A stretch of 64,000 nt of DNA, from contig JABELC010000002.1 in the NCBI GenBank assembly GCA_028455995.1, positions 248,001 to 312,000 of the forward strand, read 5' to 3'. Position numbers and translations under genes: made by a program. This document shows positions 24,258 through 37,663 of this stretch, piece by piece (position 1 is the stretch's first letter; each line of letters starts with the position of its first letter). The DNA comes from Scleromitrula shiraiana (Eukaryota > Ascomycota > Leotiomycetes > Helotiales > Sclerotiniaceae). The notes under the pieces were generated by a model. It was not told where the DNA came from, made no database searches, and worked only from the letters and a program-made list of their open reading frames with translations.

Positions 24258-27200
24258 TTGATTAATATTATATAGATTAAATATTATAAGTATTAAAACG
24301 ATATTATAATAATAGAAATATTTTTAAAAAAATTGGAATTAAATTTAAAATATTAATAAGGTGTTTTGATCAAAAATAATATATAATATTAAAATAGAAT
24401 ATATAAATGTTAAAGTGATATTATAAGTTTTTGTGTTTATTATATATGCTTTTAGCTTAGTTTTTTTAATTTAATTTTTTAAAACTTTAATTTTTCAATT
24501 TTTATTTTTTTAAGATTTTTATAATATTTTTATATCTTTAAAAACTTTAGTGATGATAAAATCTTTTTTATCATTTTTTTTTTATTTTTTTTTTTTATTT
24601 TTTTTATATATTCATTATTTTTGGATTTATAGAGATTATATTGAAAAACTTTAATTTTTATTTGAAGATATTATTGTTTTTAAATTAATAAAATTTATAA
24701 GAATTTAGAAATATTCTTTAAAAATAAACAAATTTTTATTATTTTATAATAATTTTCTTTTTTTTTTTTTTTCTTTTTTCAATTTCTTTTATATAATAAT
24801 AAAGAATTTATTCTCCTTATTAAAATATAATATCTTTTTTCAATTATTTATACAAATACTTTTATTTAAATTTTTTTTTGAATCAATATAATAAAAAGAA
24901 ACTTCTCTTTTTTAAATTATCTTTTTTTAAATCAAAATTTTGAAGAATATGATAAACTTTATGAATTATTCAAAAACAAATTTAATTTTAAAAATAATTT
25001 TAATAATAAAATTTTTTTATTATATATTTGATTTAAAATTTTAAAATATATTTATTATTATATTTTTAATAATAATATTTTATAAATATTTAAAAGCGAT
25101 TTTGTGAATTAGACTTTAAAATACTTTATTATAATTTAAAAAAAAAACTTTTTTACTTTATAATTCTTTAAGTAATTTTTATAAAAATTCAATATTAATA
25201 TTTTTATTAATTTTAATATTAATATTAGCTTGATTTTTATATTTATTTTTAAAACTTTATTTAAATAAATTCTAAAAATAATAAATATAATAATTCGCAA
25301 TATATAATTTAATATATAATCAAATATCTTTATTATAATAATTAAAAAATTTAATAATTTAAAAAAAAAAAATAAAAAAAATCTTATTATTAATTCTATT
25401 TAAAAAAATAAAATTGAAAATAAAGGCAAAAAAAATAAAAAAGATAAATAAAAAAAATAGGCGATATTTAAAAAAGTATTTAATTTTAAAAAACTCGATT
25501 TCAAATCAATATTTATTAAAGAAAAAAATAGTAATAATGATAATTTTGATTTTGATTTTGATTTTGATTTTGAAAATGATTTTTTTAATTATTTAGATTT
25601 TGAAGATTTTGAAATTGATTTTATTTTATTTGATATTAATAAATAGTTTGAAAGTTTTATAAAATATTATATATCAAATAATAATAAATATAGTAATTAA
25701 ATAAATAATATTAAATATAAATCAATTATTTATAAAGATAATTATAAATAAATCAATTTATTTAAATAATATTAATATTTTAATATTTTATTTATATTAT
25801 ATAAAGATATTTAAAAATATTATTATAATATTATTAAATATAAAAATTTAAATATTAATTAGAAAATAATCATCAAAAAATTCTAGAAGATATTTAAAAA
25901 CAAAAAATAAAAATATAATATATATAATAATTAATTTAAAATTATTTTTTATATTATTATTATAAATAATTTATTAAAATTTATTAAATAATTATATAAA
26001 ATTTTATTTAATAAAATATATATTATAAAATTCAATTTATTATTAAAAATATATAATAATTTTATTTATATAATGAAATTTTTTATAATTTATTAAAATT
26101 ATTTTATATATTTTTAAAAATATTTTGATTTATTCAAAATATTTATTACTATAATTATAAAGATTTATATATTTATTATAATATAGAAAAATATAAAAAT
26201 TAAATCTAAAAATAAATTGTTTTTAAAAAAAAAAAATAACAATATAATTAAATAAAACTTTAATAATCAATAATTTCAAAAAAACAATTAAAATAATAAT
26301 AATTTTTAATATTAAAATAAAAATATATATTTTAATAATCAAATTTTTTAATTTAATAATAATTATTATAATTAGAAATAAAAAATATATTATATTTATA
26401 AAAAAGAAAGATATTGGTTAATTAGATATATTTTTGAAAAATAAATTATAATAAAAAAAAAATTTAATTAAAAAATAAAATTAAAATTTGATTTTAATAA
26501 TATATAAAGTTTTAATAAAAATTATAATTAATATATTTAAAATAAATATAATAATAATAACAATTTTATTTATATAATTGAAAAAATTAAAATATTTCAA
26601 TTAAAATTATATTTTAATAATGATAATAATAATAATAATATTAAAATATTTATTATTTTATATAATTTTTATATTATTATAAATAATAATTATAATAATT
26701 TTATTATAAAATTTAATAATCTAATTATTTTATATATTTATATTAATGAAATTGATCAAAAATTCAAGATCTATTTATAGATTAAATATTATGATAAATA
26801 TAAATTCATTAATATAATAATTGATTTTAGCGTTGCAAAATAATTAATTATTAATTATAAATAGTTTTTAATATTATAAAAACTTATTTAAATTGATATA
26901 AAGACTTTAAATTTAATTATAAACTTTAAATTTAACTTTAATAATATTTTTTTTATTAAAATTATTTTAATTATTAATCTAATTAATATAATTAATATTT
27001 ATATTATTAATATAAATACTTTATTTTTATTAAGCTTTATAAATATAGATTATATTCAAATCTTATTCAATAATATTAAAAATAAACTTTAATATATTAA
27101 TAATAAAACATAAAAATTATTAGATATTATAAATATACATTTATTAATTAATTAATTTTATTATAAAAGTTTTAATAATTTATTATAAAATTATTAAATA

Positions 27201-28949
27201 TAAATAAAAAATATTATTTATTTAAAATCAAATTACACTATATTTATAAATAAACAAAATACTCTTTATCAAAAAATTATATAATTTATTTAATCGCGTT
27301 AGTTATAAAAATAAATTTAATTATAAATAATTAAAATAATTTATAAAATATTATAAGGAATATTAATTTTATATTAATAAATCCAAAAGATTCAAGTTCA
27401 AATTTTATAATAATATCAAATTTAATTTCATTATTATAATTAATATAATATATATTAATAATAGTCTTATTCTTTATATTATTAATAAAGTAATTCGATT
27501 TAACATTATATGCTTTATCAAAGATTTATCAACTATAACAATATAGAATGCATTTTGTTTTATATAGATCAACATTTATAATAGTCTTTTTAAATTAATT
27601 ATTTATAATTAAAGAATTTATTTCATAAAAAAAGACTTTATTAACAATACTTATATAATTATAATTAAAATTAAATATATATTTATTGAAATTTATTATT
27701 TTATCAAAATGATTAAACATTACTATAAAATAATTTAATAAATATATATAATTATTATTAAAAAATTTAAAGGCATTAAAGAAATCAATAAAAATATAAA
27801 ATTATAAATAGTTATTAAAATTGTTAATAATATTGTTAATCTAAATAATCTTATCTTCATTTTATTAATATTTAGTATATTTTTTTATTTAATATTTTTT
27901 GATTTCCTTACTTTATTTATTTTATAATGTATTGCTATAATCAATAAGGTAATGGATAAAGTACAAAAAGAATATGCTAAATAAACAATAATAAATATTT
28001 TATATTAATATAATAAACTATCTATATTTTATTTATATAATTTTGAATTTAAATCTTTAATTTTTATTTATTAAAAAAAAGGCATTTAAAATAGATTATA
28101 TAAATTTATTAAAATAAAAGATTAAATATATATAATTAAAATAAATAATTTTAATAAAAAATTTAAAAACATTTCAATAAAACTATATAAAAAAAAGTTT
28201 AAAATATTTAACAAATTATTTAACAATATAATCGATTTTTTATTAATAGAAAATCTTATTTTAAATTCAATTGATGATGAAAATTTTAATAATTTAAAAA
28301 CATTTTAATCAAAAAAAAACATTCATATATTAAACAAAAAGTTTATTTCTAATTTAATTTTTATTTTAATTTTATACTTAAAATTAATAATCAAAATTCT
28401 TTATTAAAAATAAACTTCAAAATATAATCAAATATATTTTAATAATAATAATAATAATAATTATATTATTAAAAATATCTTTAATATATATATTATTATA
28501 GATCTTTTATTAATTATAGACTAATTCTATTTATCTTATAAAAAAGAAATAGATGATTTATTAAAAAAAAGAATATTTAAAATTATTGAAAAAAATAATA
28601 TATTAAAAAATACCTAAATTTTCCATAATAAATTCATCAATTTTATCAAAAACAAAAGTATATCAAAGATATTCGAAAAGTCTAAATTAATAATTTAAAA
28701 TTATAATAATAAAAACAAAAAAATAGTTTTAATAAAATTTTCTATTATTTAATATATTAATTATAAAACTATACTTTGTTTTATAATTTTATAGAATATA
28801 TATTAATATATTTAATTATATCTTTATAATATATTATAAGTATATGTTTAATTAAGAATATTTTTGATTTATATATTTTATATCAAATTTTTATTAAAAG
28901 CAAATTTTAAATTAAATATAATTCTTAAAATTATATATTTATTCTATAA

Positions 28950-29385
28950 TATTACAAAATCAGGAAATTATTAATATTTTATATATTATGGTTATTATAT
29001 AAAAGTTTTCGAAATGATTTTTTTTTTATTTAATAATTATTTATTCTATATTGATAAAAATAAAAAATTAGGTATGATCGAATTATAAATTAATAATACC
29101 TTCATTTTTATTAATAAAGAATTTATAAATAAAAAAAAAGTTTAAATTAAAAAAAAAGATTATTTTTCGAAAGTATAAAAATAATTAATAATTGATTTTT
29201 TTTTTGAATTTAATGATATTTTAATTTAAATTAATAAAAATAACATAATTATATTTATTTAAAAATAATAATATAATAAATTTTATTTCGTAAAGCATTT
29301 TTTTGTTAACTTTAAATCATACATAAAAATTAAAAAAAATATTTTTCTAAAAAAATAATATATTATTTAACAAACCTACAACACA
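28950..29385 (+). pseudogene. Degenerate copia reverse transcriptase remnant
   Basis: Translated in the frame through 29071, the stretch keeps the spacing and several residues of fungal copia-like reverse transcriptases, including a GMIEL segment followed by INNT where the active-site acidic pair should be. There are many stops. The remnant is interrupted at its right end by the nested inverted-repeat element. Confidence 0.6.
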
Positions 29386-29387
29386 TA

Positions 29388-30374
29388 CTCGGTCAAATTA
29401 AAATTGAAGCACGCGCAAAATAAGCGAATCGCTTCAAAATCGACGATTTTGTACAAAACACCTCTTGCGCCGATGTAAATAAATCGATCATTTATTTATA
29501 GAATTATTTAAGATATTAAATATAGATTATTTTTATATTAAAATATCTATTATTAAAATTTAAAGATTAAATAATAATTTTAAAATTTATAATATTTATT
29601 TAAATATAAAGTAAAAATCGTATAAAAATACTATAATTTTAATTTGATTTAAATCAAGCAAATTACTATATTAGGAAATAATGAAGATATATATGAATAT
29701 ATAGAAAAAAAAGCTTTCATTTGATATAAATATTATATATTAAAATGTAATATAATAGTCTTGAAAAGTCGAAGTTTTAAGGGTATTTTTAACTCTTTAA
29801 AATCTTTAAAAATCTTAATAATTCATTCAAATCAAAATTATATTAAATAATATTTTAATATAGTAATTATGAGGATATAAACTATTATATATAAGAATTT
29901 GAAGTAATTTTAATGATTTTTAAAAATCAAAATTAATATGATAATGCTTGATATTTAATGCTTATAAGCATTAAATATACCCTTTTTAATTTTATTATAT
30001 TATATCTTTTATATATTTTTAATATATATAATATCTATATTAAATAAAAGTTTTTCTTTTATATATTTATATATATCTTTATTACTTCTTAATATAATAA
30101 TTTACTTAATTTAAATCAAATTAAAATTATAGTATTTTTATACGATTTTTACTTTATATTTAAATAAATATTATAAATTTTAAAATTATTATTTAATCTT
30201 TAAATTTTAATAATAGATATTTTAATATAAAAATAATCTATATTTAATATCTTAAATAATTCTATAAATAAATGATCGATTTATTTACATCGGCGTAAGA
30301 GGTGTTTTGTATAAAATCGTCGATTTTGAGGGTTTTCGGCAATTGGCGCGTGCTTCAATTTTAATTTAACCGAG
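29388..30374. mobile_element. Nested element with long terminal inverted repeats
   Basis: 987 bases. The ends read CTCGGTCAAATTAAA on the left and, on the other strand, CTCGGTTAAATTAAA on the right. The arms are near-identical inverted copies over at least 300 bases and still recognisable to about 370 (roughly 29388-29760 against 30000-30374). Both ends are flanked by TA (29386-29387, 30375-30376), the target duplication of Tc1/mariner-like elements. There is no open frame, so it is a non-autonomous foldback or MITE-like element. CpG-containing words (ACGCGC, GCGCC, GATCGAT) survive inside otherwise AT-converted arms, as expected when RIP prefers CpA. It interrupts the copia coding region and so inserted later. 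Confidence 0.85.
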
Positions 30375-30600
30375 TATATTATAAACATTTATTAATTAAA
30401 AGTATTATTCAATTTATTATATATAGTTTAAATTATTAATTTAATTAAAAATAATATAAATATTTTTAATAAACATATTTAATAACAAATTAATAATTCC
30501 AATTATAGCCTTATATTTATTCTTTTTAAAATAGAATTATTATAAATAATTTATTTTATTAATATAAATTTTATAAATAATACTACATTTTTTTTTTTAA

Positions 30601-30790
30601 ATTGGCTTTATTATAATATTTATTAATAAAAATAATAATGCAAATATTATTTATTAGTTCTTTATTAAATATAAACAAATCATATAAAATGTTTTTGCTT
30701 TAGAATTATACAAAATAGAATATAGATTTGATGTTATTATTATAATCAAATCTAATATTAATAAAATTATAAATTGATTAATTAATAAAA
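30601..30790 (+). pseudogene. Degenerate copia RNase H remnant
   Basis: In the frame starting at 30601 the translation keeps an IGF segment, NANIIY, and ALELYK followed by a YRFDV segment. This is the layout of the RNase H domain of fungal copia polyproteins. A TAG stands where a conserved Trp codon is expected, which is a G-to-A change. Confidence 0.6.
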
Positions 30791-31488
30791 AAATTATAAT
30801 CAACTTTATATCTTTTATAATTTGTATTAATTTAAAATCATTTTATAAATACTTAATTAGATTTAATATTTTCTAAAAAAAATATTTAATAATCGATTTA
30901 GTTTTTATTCATTAATTATATAAATATAAAAAAATTATAGAAATCAAATAGATTATTGGTAATATAAATTTTATTAATATAATAACAAAATCAAAATTCT
31001 ATATCATTTTTAAAAACTTTATCAATATTAATAAAGTTAATATCGATATAAAAAAATAGATTGAATATAAATAAATCATTTTATTTGTTTAATAGAGTAA
31101 ATCATAATCGTTTAAATCGGTATTTATTATAGATTAGCTTATACGGATTATAATAGAAAGGATATAATAGAAAAAATATAATAATATAAAGAATTAATAT
31201 AGAAAATATAAAAATATAAGAAATTAATACAAAAAAGATATAAAGAATAATAATATATATAAAAACGATATTTATAAAAATCATCAAGATATTATTATTT
31301 CGATCCGAAAATAACTCTTCTAAAAATAACGCTTATTAAAATAACGACAATTACGATTCTATATACATTTTCTTTTATTATACTATTCATATACATTTTA
31401 ACCTTTTGATTTATTTCATAGAAAGATAGAAGAGGATAATACTATGATATACAATAAATTTAGCTTAACTTTTTTTCTTTTTAAGTAG

Positions 31489-31654
31489 TGTTAATATTAG
31501 GATATAAATCACAAAGATAGTATGTAACAAGTATGTGACTATAATCGTACATATATACGATTTGATAATCTGTACTATAGATAGATCAATAACAAGAATA
31601 TCAAATACAAATTATAATACTATAATTGTACGACTTAACCAAAGTAAAACTACA
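31489..31654 (+). repeat. Right LTR of the copia element
   Basis: 166 bases, starting TGTTAATATTAGG and ending AACTACA, so it keeps the canonical TG..CA ends. It retains more C and G than the left LTR. The AGCCT target duplication follows at 31655-31659. Confidence 0.88.
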
Positions 31655-31659
31655 AGCCT

Positions 31660-32610
31660 AAAAACAAAAACAAAACGATATAAACCTCCCCACCCCCTCC
31701 ATCCTCTTAAAACTCAAAAGAAAAACAAAAAATTGAATAGGAAATTTATATTTATTTATAATTTTATATCCTTATTTTATCTATCTACCTACTTACCTAC
31801 TTACCCAGCTACTCATCCGCTATCTCATCCGCTATCTCCTTTCCTTTTTACCTTTATAGTATCGATATCGATATCGAATATCGGATATCGGATATAAAGG
31901 GGAAGAGGGGAGGGAGGGATATATTTATTTACTTATCTATCTACTCTACTCGACATTAGTTACGATCGCGGAGATATTTCGTTTCGTTTCATCTCGTCTT
32001 ATCTCATCTCGTTCCGTCTAGATTGATTTTAATTTATTCTATATTCTATATTCATATATATTTTCATATTCTCATATCTCATGAATTAACTATTTAACTA
32101 AAAGAATTTGTTAAAAAATAACAAAACAAAACCAAACCAAATCACTGGCAAATAATAATCAATACATAAATACATTAAACATTCCCATCCTATCCTATTC
32201 CATCCCATACCATCCCATCTCCTATCCAGTGACCTATTTCAATCCCCTTCTATTTTCAGTCAATCCGCCGTTAGGATTACGTGTATATGCTGTTTTCATA
32301 TATCCACCCATCCATCCATCCATCCATCCATTCAATCCTCCAAGGACTCAAATTCAATAATGAATCGATTAAATCCCTATACCCAACGCCGTGGAAATCC
32401 GTATTTGGGGTTAAAATTCGAATTTAACTTTAGCTCCCGCTCTAGCTCCAGCTTCAGCTCAAACATCCATACCCCTTTCTTTCCCTTTCTCGCATAACAT
32501 TCGCTTCCCTTCCCTCTCCATCCCTCTCCATCCCTTTCCTGCTCATAAATCATACCCGACTCGAGTCCAACCAATCCAACTAACCCAACCCAAATCAGCA
32601 AATTAAACAA
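31660..32610. repeat. Simple-repeat-rich intergenic region
   Basis: No gene is supported. Tracts include ATCGAT/GATATCG near 31858-31890, ATCC near 32308-32332 and CCATCC/CTCT near 32510-32540. Short frames such as 31535-31897 and 32377-32610 are compositionally biased and have no domain. Confidence 0.6.
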
Positions 32611-33771
32611 TCAATCAACATACTTCCCACTCCCCCCACCACCACCCAACCAACTAAATGTCTTCTTCTTCCCCCCAGCACTCCTATCCCCACTCCTCTT
32701 CTCACTCGAATTCGGCGGATAGATTCCTCCCCCCGCTCCCGCTCCACTCGTCATATCCATACTCGCGGTCCTCGTGCTCGCCGGTCTCGTATTCGTATTC
32801 GATTTACTTAATGTTCCTCCGTTTGTGAATTTTTCATTTCCGTTCCCATTTCCGTATTCTAGGGGTCCGGATGATGCGTACATTTGGGGTGATGTATCGC
32901 TAGATTGCTGCTGTTGATGAGGGAGAGTGGAGGAGGAGGTTAGGGGGGCGGGTTTGAAGGGTTCGGTGGCGGAGAAGAGGTCGCCGGATTTGATAGCTTC
33001 TTGCCAGGTGTCGAACGATTTCTGTATTTAAGATTGTGTTAGGAAAGGCATTTAATGGGTAAGGGGGAGGTTTAAAAAATGATACAAAGGATGAAAGAGG
33101 GAAACAAACCTTATATTCCTTCTCGGCCAATTTAATCTCATATTGACATTTATCCAATTCTTGTTTATACCATGTATCTAATGCTTGTAAGATTGACTCG
33201 CTCAATGCATTTACGTTGTTGAATAGAGCTTTTGTATCTAGGGCGACGCCGTGAAGTTTTCCATTTACATCTGTGTAATCTGGATGGCTATCGAATGCGG
33301 GAAACTATTTAGATGTTGTTAGCTTCTCTTCTCCTGCTTATACATGTTCCTCTTCTTGCTTCTTATTTCCCGTCTCCCAACTACTAATTCGACAGAGACA
33401 TATAAAAATAGAAAACGAAAATATCATACCTCATTAATACTCTGAATCTGCTCCTCAGTACTAACAATCAACCCCTCAAACGAACTCTTAGTCTTCCTAC
33501 TCCTCTCCTCCAAATACGTGCGTTCATTTTCATAAATCGTCCTAATCTGATTGCGTCTCTTATGAAGGGCCTGAATCCTCTCAATGGAATCATGGAGTTG
33601 GGATTTGGGAGATTCGCTGGGTTCTGGGATAGATTGTTGCGGGGGTGCGTGTTGGTGTTGCGTGGAGAGCATGTTGGACGTCGAATCGTTGTCGCTGGGG
33701 AGGAGGGAAGTTAGTTGGATTCGGGGTGGGGGACTGGGAAGTGGTCGGAGGTGGTATTTGTTGCGTGGCAT
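32611..33771 (-). CDS. Hypothetical coiled-coil protein
   Basis: Model: complement(join(32611..33021, 33110..33304, 33430..33771)), 315 residues, with all introns between codons. I do not recognise the family. A Pro-rich N terminus of about 50 residues leads into a charged helical region (about residues 55-115, HKRRNQIRTIYENER) with heptad-like spacing. A second helix-rich part (about 140-190) follows. The C-terminal third is low-complexity Ser/Gly/Pro-rich and ends in a glycine run. This layout is common in fungal scaffold or regulatory proteins, but no function can be assigned. No signal peptide or membrane segment is seen. It is the first gene to the right of the retrotransposon region. 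Confidence 0.75.
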
Positions 33772-36099
33772 GGTTTGGGATGAGAGAGGGGGTTGTGATG
33801 GGAATGAATAGATAGTGGTGATGATGTAGAGAAAGAAAAGTTAAGATAGTTTCACTTACTATGGAGGGGATGGAGGGGTCATATTTTCCTTTTTCTTCAC
33901 CTTTCGTTTGGCTAAAGTTATTGTCGTTCAAAAGATTGAATACGTATGAATCGATTAAACGTTGTCACTATTCAATTGAATTCACTTTTGCCCGTCACTT
34001 ATTAATATCAGAATTTGAAGCCTAAGGTAAAAGAGGACAGGAGAGGAGAGGAAATAAAAACGAAGAGGTGAAGTGTATCGTATCGTATGTATGTAATGTA
34101 ATGTAATGTAATGTACTCGTAATGTAATGTAATAAAAAAGAACAGCTCAACAAACCTAACTAAATCTTCCAAGGCTACCTACTACTTTGGGTAGGTATGA
34201 TACTGTACTTACTTAACCTTACCTATAAAAAATTGACAAGCATTCAAGCTCTTCAAGGCGGGCTCTGCTCTTCTCTTCTATTCTCTTCTCTATCCAATCC
34301 AATGTAAACCCAGCTTGAGTCCAGTACCCATCTCGAACTCTACTCTCAATGCTCTCTAGTCCCATCTACTCCCATCTAGTACCATCAAATAAATAATAAA
34401 CATGTGGCTGGGAACTTACTAACCAATTAAAAAAGCTATCTATTAAAATACCCCAGTTACTTTTATCCAAAAAAAAATAAAAAAAAAATAAAAATAAAAA
34501 TGAAAAAAGATCTAATCGGTCTATTTTATTCCACTTCTTTTAACATTTTCAAGCAATCGGATATCTTTATTTAGAATAAATTCACTATTTTAGTTAATAA
34601 CAAGGATATCCAATCTAATCTAGAACTAATGTAGGAACACGCTTTAAAGCTCGGTTAATTATGGGTTGGGTCGGTTTTGGGTCGATTGATTTTGATTTTT
34701 TCCCCAGCCTTCAGAATTTCTTCAGAATTTCTTTACTGGAACAGGTGCATTTGGTTCTGGTTCGCGTTCTGGTTCGCGTTCGCGTTTTGTTATTTGCTGA
34801 GAGTTTGAGTTTTTGTTTAAGTTTTTGATGTTGTGCGTGCGTGGTGATTTTGCTTTGCTTTGCCATTGTTGTGTGGGTGGTAGTGTCATCAGTTTGTTAT
34901 ATTATGCCAGTCATCAAGTGTGGTGACTCAAATAGATGAATATTCTCCGCTGTTGTGCGTATGATGTAATACTGTTCCCGGGTACTACAGTAAAGGTTCC
35001 TTAATCGAATACCGTTTGGAGATTCTTTCTGTTGATCGTCGTCATCGTCAGTGCACATTATTGATTGGAATTCGATAGCAAATAGACTCTGGATTTACAG
35101 GATAATATTGCCAAGTACCTACCACGTGCCTTTCTAGAAAGCATGAGGGGATATGAGCTTGTCCATTTATAATCTGTTCAACATTCCTAAGAAGGTAAGC
35201 AGACGAGGAAAGAGAGTAGGTAAGAAATTTGAAGAATTGAAAAATCTAAATGTTCCATTCCTCTCCTGAACATCCTCATCACTTGGACACCCACTCCGTT
35301 TCAATACATTTTTCTCAGGATCAAACAAAAAATTGTTCAGTGTATTTGAAAGAGTCGAGTACTCAAGTATGCACATCTGTATTGGATTTCGAATGCCGCT
35401 TGAGCCTCATGTTATCAGATGTTCCTCCTTCTGTTTTGTCATGAAATACTACTTCACTCCATATCAAGCTTTCCTTTCTTCAAAGCCTCTAATCCAGATC
35501 CTCGATGAATCGGATTAATTTAAAATGTTCGTATTAACCTGGAGATCAATTCAGCCTCAAGCAATGAGATTTCTTTGATCCTATTTGTCAAATTTGCATG
35601 TTGTGATTTTTCCTTCTCTCTTTCCTCTTTTGTAAAATCATGCATGATACATCGTAGCACCATTGCAGATTGGAGGAATTGAAGATTCGCTATATTTGCT
35701 AGATCTAGGATTTTATTTGTATCAAGTATCTAGGCAAGTATTCAGCTTCGAATTTCTCAGTTGAAAATTCTTCGAGATCAATTGCGTTGTTGGGAATTTT
35801 AGGAAACTCCAATTGTTACTTCGGCTCATTTCACTACAATTGATGATTACGGGTTGGCCCGAGTATTTGCATTTCAATCATGATGTGATATCCAGCCAAC
35901 TCTTAAAGGATGAATTAAATACACGCATCTCGAAATGTCGCAAGTTTGCTATTGGATGGGAGGTCGCGGTATGGGGTAGCTTATGATCATCAACCGCATC
36001 TACCTGCCAGTGTCAATTTTATATAATTGGATTTAGACCAGAAGAAAAGTTTCTCGAAAAGAATCAAGTTCTCCTAACTCCATCTTGATATAATAAGCT
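33772..36099. other. Gene-free intergenic region
   Basis: About 2.3 kb with no supported gene. It includes an AATGT/TAATG microsatellite near 34090-34132 and A-rich sequence near 34465-34505. Short frames near 35167-35518 overlap on both strands and show no domain. Confidence 0.5.
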
Positions 36100-37235
36100 A
36101 TGGCTCAAACTTCGGATAGCGATTATGATAGCAATGATTTCGATGAATCTGCTCAAAAGCTGCTTGCTAGAGTCCGCGATGGATATTTGGACCCGGTACG
36201 CCAGATGTTTCCGAACGAGTGGTTTCCTGGTTTCGAAGCACGGGATCATCTTGGACGACGTGCATTGCACATAGCGGTTAAACTTAAATTTCAAACCATC
36301 GCGGATTTCGTCCTGCAACGAGGAGCCCATACAGATACGGTAGATATCATTGGCTGCAAACCGTTATATACAGCCGTCGAAAACGATAACCATTCTATCG
36401 CGCAGCTACTGCTGGAACATAGCGCCAACCCTGACTCATGTAATGAGGAAACTGGGGATACAACACTTTTCATGGCTCTTGAAAATAGGAATTACCTCAT
36501 CACAAAGCTTCTACTAGAGTATAATGCTAACCCTGACTCATATAGTGAGAAATCTGGGGACACAGAGCTTTGCATTGCTATTGAGAAGGATCAAAGAGAC
36601 ATTGTTAAGCAGCTTCTCCAAAAAGGAGCAGATATTGATGTCCGATCTGCAGGTGAATATACCGCAACGATGAAAGCTTTTAAACTTAGAAATTATGGTC
36701 TACTCCAACTGCTCCTGGACTATGATCCAACCCAAAACATAACTGTTAAAGTAAAATCAGTAACAAGCCACCACATTTTCTCGCGGAATATAGACTCTGA
36801 GCCGAAATAATGCATTGGTTCATCTGCTCCACCCAAACCTGCATACGGCACAAGAAAATTTGAAGCATGTCATGCTTTTAATGCCACTATCATAGAGTTC
36901 TATGCTGGAAAACCTGAGAGACTGCTTCAAGTCTCATCCACAATATACGACCTTACGGCAAGGGACCTCACAAAATTATTGCAAAGGTAAAGTCTGAAGA
37001 AATTGAAATGGGAATGAAACTACAAAAACAAGGCACCTCGGAGGAGGATGATATCGATAGTAATACCAGCAATTCAGTGCTCCCTGATGATAAGTTTCGA
37101 GCTAGATGAATTCATCTCCCTGTCAACAACGTAGGTTGTAAAATCATGCCACTAATTTTGTTGATAATCTAAATGCATCTCAGATGGAATGGGTCGAGGT
37201 ATTCATGTTCCTGTCCAGAATACTGGTCTTCTGGA
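36100..37235 (+). pseudogene. Ankyrin-repeat protein pseudogene
   Basis: The first 236 codons (36100-36810) are open and encode at least four ankyrin-type repeats, with repeated ALHIAVK, PLYTAVE and LLLEHSANPD-like units. An in-frame TAA ends them at 36808-36810. The same frame then continues with a family-like segment (PAYGTRKFEACHAFNATI at about 36838-36891). A one-base shift near 36950-36965 moves the match (YGKGPHKII, then a long acidic spacer) to another frame. A TGA at 37107-37109 sits where a Trp codon is expected before IHLPVNN. This segment, followed by MEWVE after a plausible intron (37131-37193), resembles the N-terminal region of fungal ankyrin proteins linked to CorA-like transporters. 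Two stops plus one frameshift support a dead gene. The open 5' part could still be expressed as a short ankyrin protein. Confidence 0.7.
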
Positions 37236-37663
37236 CCATGGATTGATCCCACGTAACTTATACTAATAGCATCTAATACTGCGCCTTCTTGACAAACCAA
37301 TGCAATATCCTCTAACCAAGCAAGATATGGAATTTAAAGACATAATGAACAAACATAGAAGTGGATCTTTTCTCTCACAAGTGACTCGTCAAAAATTAGG
37401 TACAACGGGAACCAAGCCGCACTATTCATTCGTCAAGAATATTTGTCAAGATTTTTCAGTCAATGAGAAGGTACCACATGATCCTGATATCTCTGTCACA
37501 CGAAAGACTAATTTAAAACTGTCGAGTAGGTCAATCTCCGCCAAATGTTAGCTTTTGTCTGTATTAAATTTCAGTAATGCGACCCACTTCACTGGCCATC
37601 CCAACCCCATCTCCATCTCCATCTCCATCTCCATCTCCATCCCCCATCCACACACCTCCATAC
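37236..37663. other. Spacer with orphan frame and CATCTC microsatellite
   Basis: An 83-codon frame at 37300-37551 has no recognised family. It may be the far 3' remnant of the ankyrin pseudogene or chance. A CCATCT microsatellite lies at about 37603-37645. Confidence 0.4.

Larger units (their letters stand above)
24098..31654 (+). mobile_element. RIP-degraded Ty1/copia LTR retrotransposon
   Basis: A 7.56 kb element (about 6.6 kb without the nested insertion) is bounded by direct LTRs (24098-24257 and 31489-31654) and an AGCCT duplication. The interior is extremely AT-rich and full of stops, so no polyprotein survives. Degenerate traces still identify the family. Near 29071-29130 a copia reverse-transcriptase-like stretch has Asn where catalytic Asp is expected, consistent with G-to-A change. 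Near 30601-30780 an RNase H-like stretch keeps ALELYK and a TAG in place of a Trp codon. Order RT then RNase H at the 3' end, in plus orientation, fits Ty1/copia. Changes are transitions of the C-to-T/G-to-A type, typical of RIP. The left LTR is more decayed than the right. No functional protein remains. Confidence 0.88.

Noticed and set aside
25414..25596. 60-codon frame inside the retrotransposon
   Set aside because: A Lys/Ile-rich reading of RIP-converted sequence with no gene character.
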